A stretch of 64,000 nucleotides of DNA from Takakia lepidozioides (Eukaryota > Streptophyta > Takakiopsida > Takakiales > Takakiaceae). The position numbers were made by a program, and so were the translations under genes. Each line of letters begins with the position of its first letter. The stretch's first letter is position 1. This document shows positions 56,177 to 64,000 of this stretch, in pieces. The DNA lies in NCBI GenBank assembly GCA_030704615.1, contig CM060732.1:14940001-15004000 (forward strand), in the 5' to 3' direction. The notes beneath the pieces were generated by a model. It was not told the origin of the DNA. It saw nothing but the letters and a program-made list of their open reading frames with translations, and made no database searches.

Positions 56177-59100
56177 GTGATAGCAAGGTACAAACGTACG
56201 CGAGGAAGGAAGATGGCTTCCTCTGAAGCGGAGTTCTTCTCTGACGACAAACCAGTGCCGTTCTCCCACAAAGTCCTTGACAATGGATTTGCAATTGTTC
56301 TGGAACATATCTTGGCTACCCGTTTTCAGCTGCAGAATGGCTCCATCTTTTTGGAGAAAGAGGTGTACGATCTTAAAGGGAAGTTGGTGAAATATTCTTT
56401 CCAAAACCGTGATGAGACGGCTCATATCAGCCAGTGGAGAGTGCGTCCTGGTCGATACAGAGTACTTGGAGAGCCTCGGCGAAAGTCCCTTGGGTCATAT
56501 GTGACGCCCGGGACTGCTGCTTCGGTCGTTGAAGACAAGAGGGAGGTGGTGGTGAAAAAAGAACAGACGTCCTCCACTCCAATCGTTGAGCTTTCGGATT
56601 CTTCCGATGATGACATAAGTGAAATTCCAAATCCAGTCCTTCCTACTGTGGTTGGAGAAGCTGATGAAGAAGAGATTTGTAGTGTCATTCCAAAATTGCG
56701 GGCGATGGGAGGAATGGCTGGATTCAAAAGTGAGTTGCGGGGAATTGATTGGGAATCTTTGAAGCAGGTGCCTGTGAAGTTCTTGCCGGAGACTTTTGAT
56801 GGCGATATCCTATTCGAGCTGCCTCCTCCTCCGCGAGTTGGAGGTGTAACAATCATGATGCATGGAATGGACAAGAAACACGACGGGCACCCGTGGTGCA
56901 GAACAAAAACATCCAATATTCAGAATGATGACAAGCTTGTTTTCAGGAGGACAGTTTGCAATGGACACCTTAGGTGTGATAATTTGAATTGCAGACACTT
57001 TCTTCAGTCTGGGGTTCATAATCAAAGCGAATGGGAGGGTCTGGCGGAAAATCCATTTCAGCCTGGGACTGCCCCTCCACCGGCAAACACTTTCGTCTGC
57101 AAATTCTGCAAACTTGTGCCATCCTGTTTGGCGCTCTGCGGAGCAAGAATGTACTATGTTGTCCACCGTTTGAATACAATGACGAGAGCTTGTGTGCATT
57201 TTGGATTCCATAACCATCATGTCTCGAAGGGGATTACAGGGAGAGTGTTGAGACAGTATCGAGGTTGATCAAACAGGAGTTCGGGAGAAACCCATCCGCA
57301 ACAACATCTGCAATTGCTCTTGGCGCAAGCAAGTCCTTCTTGGAAAGCCATATTTTGAGTGAAGGAGATTCTGTGGGGACTAAACTTGACGGTGCAGCAT
57401 TGGACCTGGTCATGGATCATTTCTCCACTTTAAGTTCACCTAACATTCGGCATCAGATCAATGCATTGAGAATGGGCTCTGGGATCAGAGGCTACATAGA
57501 CAATATTTTGGAATTGAAACGAGTGAGCAAGTACGATTACATCCAGGACAATGTATTCCCAGGTCAAGGTGCCATCAAAGTTTTTCTTTTCAAAATGTCG
57601 ACTGTTGGGGAGGGCAGTGGGGTTAGCCTCGTGAAGCGGATGCAGAAGACTGGGACTTGCAGAACTGTTTTCTTATGTTTGATCATGTGAAACGAGTGAA
57701 GGATTGGACGACAATGGCTTGTCATGTCTACGATCCAGTGTACCAACGAGTTATGACAATTGCAGTTTGTGACATGCAATCCGAGGATACGGAATCCCAG
57801 AAGCTCATGTGGAATTCCCTGATACGTGTCATGGGCTGCCATGGGCTGCCATCTCCAAATTTCGCAGGTTTCATGGCGGATAGTGCTCAAGCAAATTTCA
57901 ATGCTGTTCGTATTGTCTTCGGATCGGGCGACCCAAAAGTGCCTATGCCAGGAAGAGAGCGTACATGTCTATTCCATTGGACACAATCTCTGGAAAAACA
58001 TACAAAGTCGGACATCAAACCAGAGATGCAGACTCAACACCGTAAAATGTGCAAAGAGTACAAAGATGCTAGAACAATGAAGGAGGCGGACACTTTGTTC
58101 CAGACAATTCGTGCCTGGTGGTTCTCTTCTGGAGCTGCATCACTTGAGAGTATGAGAGCATTGGAAGATTGGCTGGCGTTTTGGCACTTCCGGTATAGAC
58201 AGTGGGGAGCAGCCATGACAATGGTACGAGGCTTCTATTTCATGCTTTATTCATACATTTGCTTTCCATATTTTGACTCATTGCTTTCTTTATGTTGTTT
58301 CCTGTGCACTGTTCTGAAGTGTGGTTATCCTCTTTGCAGAACATGTCCATTGAGGAAATGGCGGACATGCCATCTTGCAATTTGGCAGAAACTGTGCACA
58401 ACGCATGGTTGCAGCAGTCTGGGAAACGAGGTCGGGATTTGTATGTGGCAACAACAGATGATTTGATACGTGCCTTGCAACAACAAACCCGATACCGTGA
58501 TTTCTTACGAGGTGGGGTTGGTGGCAAGGGTCCGGACAAATGGGAGTTGATGTTGCGTGCTGCAAACAGATCTGGGGATCCAATCAAGATAGCACGGGCG
58601 GTGAGCATGTATGCCCAGGGAACGCCACTTGTTTCTAGAGTTCCACATCTTGAAGGGGAGGAGAGATTCGGCTCCTGTAAGAGGAAATTGAACACTCCAC
58701 CTGGTTCGGATTCAGATTCCCACAGGGCAGACCGTGATAACTTCTCGAAGCCTCGTGTTCCCCTGCATGACAGCTCCATGTCCGGAACCTCCATTGTGGA
58801 GGAACCTCCAACACGACGGCAAGCTCCAGCATCAAACAGTGCCACTGAAATGGTGCAGGAGAGAAACAACCCCCTTGATGTGCTTGAGTCCGCATGCCCC
58901 GACCACGTTTGGCACATAGAACGCACAAGTGTAGGGTCTCGTGTGAAATGTACAGCGATCAGGGCAACTAATTTCGAGAAGTGCACTTCATCTATATCCA
59001 GAGGTGGTGCCCGAACTCCTGCTCCGACTTTCACGGGCTTGATGCGTCCATACGGTCAACCAGAAGCCAAGAACCACAAGTTCTGGTTCTGCGCAGATGA

Positions 59101-59722
59101 TTGTGCCAGATGTGTGCATGGAACTGTGCGTCCTTCCGTAGTGATGAAGCCATCCTCCAACCGTTTGGCCCGTGAAGGTGGGAACACATCTCAGCTTTCA
59201 GGAGATTGAAATGCTAGAGGAGGCAGGTTTTTCCCTTGCGAGACAACCCCAACTCCATGCATGTGCTACTACTTCTGCGTCCTCTCGGGTCCCCCGACAA
59301 ATCCTGACTTGTGGCCAACCAAACGAGATGGAAAGCTCGTTCGGCGTTTCCCTCCAACCGCTGAACACTTTGGCAAAGTGGAGTCCGCAAGAATGCTCCA
59401 AGCTCGTGTTGGAAGCACCATGGAAGTACCCGATCCAGGATATGGTCGGGTATTCACAATCATCACTTCCACATTTGCTGTTCATGACAGGACCTACGAC
59501 ATCACGGTTTCCAATTTCCCCAATTGCACATGTCCTGATTTTGTGAATATGCTATCAACCAGTTTGGGCAAGAGAGGTAAATTCATACCCTGCAAACATT
59601 TGTATTTCATATTTTTGAGGAGGATGGTTTGCGATCCCAAACGTGACAACTTCATTCACCAGGCCACTATGAGTTTCAACGAGGTCGATACTCTTTTGCA
59701 GCGGGATACAACACATGGGTAG
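56177..59722 (+). pseudogene. SWIM-finger MULE-type transposase, fuller copy
   Basis: Likely start at 56,213 (MASSEAEFF). Order: N-terminal region with PV-x-F segment; acidic Ser/Asp linker; a zinc-binding FLYWCH-like block (HPWCRTKTSN, CNGHLRCDNLNCRHFLQSG); DNA-binding helices; a DDE-type core with MFDHVKRVKDW, GFMADSAQANFNAV and CLFHWTQSLEKH; an intron (about 58,222-58,340); a Ser-rich linker; KFWFCADDCARC; and the SWIM finger CTCPDF...GKFIPCKHLYF (CXC...CXH). Frame changes near 57,225, 57,650 and 59,205 break the chain. The MULE transposase plus SWIM layout matches plant Mutator-like elements. Confidence 0.8.
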
Positions 59723-60119
59723 CATGAACTATGTAATGTGGTATGTGGATGACCATGATTTGAAATGTGTAATTCACATCAATTCGTCGGCTGTGCAATG
59801 ATATGGCCTCCAACTATACGGAGTCAGCTCTGAGTGACAACTTTTAGGTAGTGCACATTTGTCATTGCACCGTTCGAAGTCTACATGTCTTGCTGTCGCT
59901 ATGCACTACAATCATCTTTTGAAGATGATCCTAACTCTCATTGTTATTTGAGGAGGGAGGAAGGTCTTCCCGTGGCAGCCTTTATGGCGCACACTTTGTG
60001 AGGATATTTTGTCGTCCTCGTAATTGTAAAAGTGAAACAAGCATTTGTAATTGCACACTGTTGGATGCTGCAATTGTAGGCCTCAATGCTCGTCTTGATT
60101 CTATTTAGGCAAGATTCCC
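59723..60119. other. non-coding 3' region of MULE 2
   Basis: No open frame of interest. Contains AT-rich stretches between the transposase stop and the terminal repeat. Confidence 0.4.
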
Positions 60120-60362
60120 TGCATTAATTCCACGGTCATAGGACCATCCACGGTTATTGGCGGCGCATGTTAATGGTGACGTGGCAGATGACGGACAGTG
60201 CCATGTCATCATTTACCGCCACATCAGCATGCTGACATGACGCTCACGCCACCAGCGTGTGTGCAGGCTCACGCCACGTCAGCTGGCGTGAGCGTACGCT
60301 CACGCCACGTCACTCCTGCGTGAGCGTACGCTCGCGCACTCACGCGCAACGCTCACGCCATT
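60120..60362 (-). repeat. MULE 2 right terminal repeat
   Basis: Inner part: CCACGGTCATAGGACCATCC then GGTTATTGG; middle: GGTGACGTGGCAGATGACGG; outer part: GCTCACGCC and GGCGTGAGC units in both orientations (60,240-60,360), several forming hairpins such as GCGTGAGCGTACGCTCACGC. This order matches the detached end at 46,030-46,234. Confidence 0.75.
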
Positions 60363-61942
60363 GCGTCGTTGCAAAGAGAGTATTTGACAACATGGCTGAA
60401 CGGGATGTGGTGTCGTGGAATGCGATGATCACAGGATATGCCCAGCATGGGTGTGGGATGGAGGCTTTGGGGACCTATGAGCAAAAGATGCAGAAGCATT
60501 CAACAAAATGCCTCAACGATCTTGATCACGTGGAATATAATATTGGCAGGATTTACCAAGCATGGGTGTGGTAGGAATGCTTTTGAGACCTATGAGCAGA
60601 TTCTGCGCAAAGGGGTGAAGCCCAACCACATCAGATTTGTTTGTGTTTGCAACAAGCCTGGCAGCCCTGGAAAAGGGCAAAGAGGTGCATGGTTGCATTG
60701 CCAAAGCTGGAATTGTACCAGATGTGATTCTGAACAATACCCTTGTAGACATGTATGCCAAATGTGGGAGCATCGAGGATGTGGAGGGAGTGTTCAACAA
60801 TATGGCTGAACGAGATTTGGTGTCATGGAACGCCATGCTTGTAGGATATGCACAGCAGGGGGGCGGGATGGAGGCCTGGGGGAAGGGGTGAAGCCCGACC
60901 ACATCACGTTTGTGTACGTTTGCAATGCGTGTGCAAGCCTGGCAGCCCTGGAAAAGGGCAAAGAGGTTCATGGTGACATCATCAAAGCTGGAATTGTACC
61001 AAATGTCATTATGGACACTACCCTGGTTCACTTGTATGCAAAATGTGAGTGCAATGAGGATGCAAAGGGAGTATTTGACAATATGGCTGAATGAAATGTG
61101 GTGTCGTGGAATGTGATGATTGCAGGATATGCCCAACATGGTTGTCATAGGGAGGTCCTGCAACTATTTGAAGGAATGCAAAAGAAAGGCTTGAAGCCGG
61201 ACAGAATCACCTTTATATGTGTTCTCTCTGCCTACAGCCACACTGACCTACTGAATGAAGGAAGATGCTACTTTGATTCCCTGAGTGAAGATCATGGTAT
61301 CAGTATGACAGTAAAGCACTTTGGCTGCATGGTGGACCTTCTTGGATGTGCGGGACAACTGGATGAGGTAGTGGACCTGATTAATAAAATGTCAATCAAT
61401 CCAGATGTTGTGGTGTGGAAGGCCTTGCTTGATGCCTGTAGAATCCATGGCAATGTGGAGATGGCTGAATGTGTGGCAATATCTATCCTCAAGTGGGATG
61501 AACAGGATGCCACGACTTATGTGGTGCTATATCAAACATCCATGCTGCAGCTGGCAGGTGGGATGATACTGCAAATGTGAGAAGAATGATGAAGGTCAGA
61601 GGGGTTAGAAAGGAGCCAGATTGCATCCCAGAATTAAGGAAATCCATGCTGAGCTGAGAAGATTGTTTGGGCAGATGAAGGAGGCGGGGTATGTGCCTGA
61701 CGCACGTTTTTTATTACATGATGTGGAGGAAAGGAATTTTCTCTTAGCCACCACAGTGAGAAGCTGGCCATTGGTTTTGGGCTGATCAGCACGACTCATC
61801 AAGAATCTTTGAGTGTGTGGAGACTGCCACACCTCCACCAAATTCATCTCAAAGATTGTTGGCCGAGCAATTGTTGTATGGGACGCTAACTACTTTCCAC
61901 CACTTTGAAGATGGGATTTGTTCTTGTGGTGATTACTGGTGA
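60363..61942 (+). pseudogene. DYW-class PPR relic P4 (editing-factor type)
   Basis: PLS-type motifs (AERDVVSWNAMITGYAQHGC, NNTLVDMYAKCGSIED, KEVHGDIIKAGIVPNVI, GLKPDRITFICVLSAYSHTD) are followed by an E region (DVVVWKALLDACRIHGNVEM) and a broken DYW domain: AGYVPDARFLLHDVEE, HHSEKLAIGFG (the HxE zinc and catalytic site), VCGDCHTSTKFISKIVGR and the terminal CSCGDYW at 61,919-61,939 with stop 61,940-61,942. DYW domains are cytidine deaminases for organellar RNA editing. A stop at 61,093 and frameshifts in the DYW part make it inactive. A segment (60,496-60,652) nearly identical to 39,821-39,978 in P1 is out of place among the motifs. Confidence 0.85.
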
Positions 61943-62049
61943 AAGGATGTTTTCTTGGAAAGATGCTAGTGTCTTGCTTCATTCATTGATCTGTGTAGCT
62001 ACTCAGACCATCCACCATTTCCTGATAGTGGGGTCTACCTGACATAGGT

Positions 62050-64000
62050 AGGAAATCAGCCCACAATTGCACTTGACTGAAGGGGTGATTTTTGACTGAT
62101 TCTGGTGATAGTGGATGGAAATCTCCTCAACCTTCCCACCCTCTCAGTTGCCAAGCATCTACCACAATCCAGATCCACTTACCATCACCCAACCCTGCCA
62201 CCACTCCATACTGTACCTCTATCCCACTATCTACCACCAAACTCATTCATCCATGGATGTCGTCCATTTATCCTCTTTCCCCCACTCTAGTTAATTATAT
62301 ACTCTCTACCCACCATACACCCATATTAAATTTTTATCCCCATCATGAGAGCTCATGTACAACAAACCTCTTTCATGACCCCCAGACGAACCCACACACT
62401 AACCCACAGGCAATACCTTCCCCCACACACACACAAGCAACTAGCTCCACTAGTACCCACTTTGCTAACACCAACTCTACCCCCCTCATACACTTTCTCC
62501 ACAACTACCCCCACGCACCCCCACCCCTCACCCCCTCAAAATCCAACTTATAACCCACTGCCCACATGGACGATATCACCAGAGACCCCTTGCATCCAAA
62601 CATTCCTATCACCATCCACCATCCCACTTTCAGTCCTATCTACTTGCCTATGAAACGCTTACACTACTTCGTTGCGGTGACATTCACCCAAACCCAGGCC
62701 CCTATACCATCACTAGCATCATCAACAAGCTTCCAAAGGATCATAAAGACAAATATGAATTATACTTCCAAACAGACACTGTCACGCTCGTGCCTGCATA
62801 TCAACACCTTAGTGACCACTTCTCTCCCTTTCTCCCTAACCCTCCTACCAATAACCGTAAACCCACGCACTCAATTGCCACCTTGGGCTCCCTACCTGCG
62901 AACACCCATCCCTAGTCACTGCCACCCATAAACTTAGCACATACCCCCCACAACACCTACTACTCTCACTAATCGTTGTCATCTCTCCAATCCCCTCAAT
63001 ATGCAATGATTACTTTAGAACCCAACCAGACATACACATACGTTTGCTACTACACCAACTGCATGAGCTACCCACACTACCTCACAGATACCTAGCACCC
63101 CCACACTACCTACACAATCTCCACGAATCCCTTGATCTACTACAAGCCAAACCCGGAGTAGTTCACAAGATTCTTGGCGAACACCTAGCGCACCCAGCTG
63201 CTACCTTACACGAGCTAGATACTCTCACCAACAAATTCCCATTCCTTTCCAAAAATATTCTCACTGCAACCCTCCATGCCAAGACAGACATCCCTGGATA
63301 TCAACTCCCTCCCATGATACCGCCACCAGTCATCACACCTTGCTTGCCCAGCCACACCAATGACCCACCTCCAACATCCCCTAGACCCAATAGTCCCCCA
63401 CACGCCCCCTCCTCCTAGCAAGCACACGCACTCAACATACTCACCTGGAATGTAGGGTCACTTGCTACCAGCATTCAAAGCCTTATCCATCTAATGGACT
63501 CTACACCTCCGCATATCATTCTATTACAAGAAACTAAACTCAACACACACGGTCCTAACAGCTCCTACATCAACAATCTCCTTCCAGCCTACTATTTGCT
63601 ATATGGTAGTTCCTTCACAGCCGCACAATGCCTACTTAGACGCTCCGCGCCATATCATCCCACTTGGGGCGGAGTGGCTTTTGGTATCCTTCGCACACAT
63701 CACTCCCCTAGCACCACGGTCAAAATACCTGTTGCTCTCTCCCTCCGATCACACCTTCAAATCATCAAGCTACACCTCCCCGCTATCCCTCCCATTATCC
63801 TTATCCACTTGTACATGCCCTCACATGCCGAAGATCTCCTCCTGATCCCTAATATACTTTTCACCATCTCTAACACACTCACACAACCCTCCAACCAATC
63901 CCAACACTACATCCTAGCAGGCGATTTCAACAGGGACATTGCCCTCATGGGCCACACATACAATGGTGTTCACAAACCTCCATCCCCAATTGACCATGAA
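62050..64000 (+). mobile_element. LINE, 5' part, running off the window
   Basis: Begins about 100 bp after the P4 stop. The first kilobase is extremely C-rich and A-rich on the plus strand with Pro/Thr/Ser/His-rich open frames like the low-complexity N-terminal region of the LINE at 8-11.4 kb. It is followed by an APE-type endonuclease frame open to the window edge. The base composition and style match the other two LINE fragments, so all three probably represent one family seen in different parts. Confidence 0.7.
63044..64000 (+). pseudogene. LINE ORF2 N-terminal part: APE-type endonuclease
   Basis: One frame runs from about 63,044 to the edge with a single in-frame TAG at 63,416-63,418. 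After it: LNILTWNVGSLATSIQSL (Asn of APE motif), HIILLQETKLN (metal-binding Glu), GGVAFGILR, ILIHLYMPS and HYILAGDFNRDIALMG (catalytic Asp/Asn). APE endonucleases nick target DNA for LINE integration. Stops upstream of 63,044 in other frames carry earlier ORF parts. Only the single nonsense codon interrupts it within the window. Confidence 0.8.

Larger units (their letters stand above)
56177..60362 (+). mobile_element. MULE-type transposon 2, right part (left end detached at 46 kb)
   Basis: The transposase is followed by a terminal repeat whose outer end at about 60,362 abuts PPR P4 within a motif. The sequence GTTGCAAAGAGAG lies at this junction and also at the P3 junction near 46,241, where the matching left terminus sits. 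Joined, the two PPR halves read continuously (MKVAKRVFDNMAERD). The element therefore inserted into one PPR gene and was later separated, most simply by an inversion. The true left limit of this right part is unknown. Confidence 0.65.

Noticed and set aside
60513-61163. Minus-strand 216-codon frame in P4
   Set aside because: Antisense shadow of PPR motifs, which are clear on the plus strand.

Overview
The window looks like nuclear DNA of a land plant. It has GT-AG (and one GC-AG) spliced genes, a plant organellar DNA polymerase, many relics of PLS/DYW-class pentatricopeptide repeat (PPR) genes, a plant-type CACTA (En/Spm) transposon, a MULE-type SWIM-finger transposase family and RNase H-bearing LINEs. 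Abundant, strongly conserved DYW-class PPR relics together with few ordinary genes suggest a repeat-rich seedless plant (fern or lycophyte), but the sequence alone does not settle this. Most of the window is mobile or decayed DNA; no tRNA, rRNA or CRISPR array was recognised.

Layout. 1-2.2 kb: minus-strand LTR-retrotransposon gag and protease running off the left edge. 2.9-3.6 kb: an open 249-codon frame of unknown function. 3.9-4.1 kb: receptor-kinase relic. 6.2-7.4 kb: GC-rich direct repeats and hairpin-rich DNA. 8-11.4 kb: 5'-truncated minus-strand LINE with a chromodomain-like segment, a Dam-type methyltransferase-like segment, RNase H and a restriction-like endonuclease. 11.4-13.7 kb: second decayed retroelement. 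15.3-22.3 kb: CACTA-type element with tandem hairpin repeats on both flanks. 25.0-34.4 kb: the one clearly intact gene, a 13-exon minus-strand organellar DNA polymerase (about 1,065 codons). 36.4-39.3 kb: two 120-bp satellite arrays. 39.5-50.0 kb and 60.4-61.9 kb: a wreck of duplicated PPR and OSB-like sequences, split by a MULE with a 9-bp target duplication (41,705-45,213) and by a LINE. 50.3-55.4 kb: a multi-exon minus-strand gene joining a ParB/sulfiredoxin-like segment to a methyltransferase-like segment, with two of its introns packed with related 20-nt hairpins. 56.2-59.7 kb: fuller copy of the SWIM-finger transposase. 62.1-64.0 kb: 5' part of a LINE with an APE endonuclease, running off the right edge.

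How the parts relate. The organellar polymerase, the OSB-type relics and the DYW PPR relics all belong to families that act on organellar DNA or RNA, but only the polymerase looks functional. The MULE family has long imperfect terminal repeats rich in GGCGTGAGC and both insertions seen here broke PPR genes. The second insertion has later been separated, apparently by an inversion, because the two PPR halves that share its target site now face opposite ways 14 kb apart with the ParB-like gene between them.

The most unusual signal is the ParB-like gene: its intronic 20-nt palindromes recur about every 100 bp and vary by paired, compensatory substitutions, so the dyad itself seems to have been maintained or copied as a unit. 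Whether that protein recognises those palindromes is speculation; this copy carries a nonsense codon and several frame breaks.
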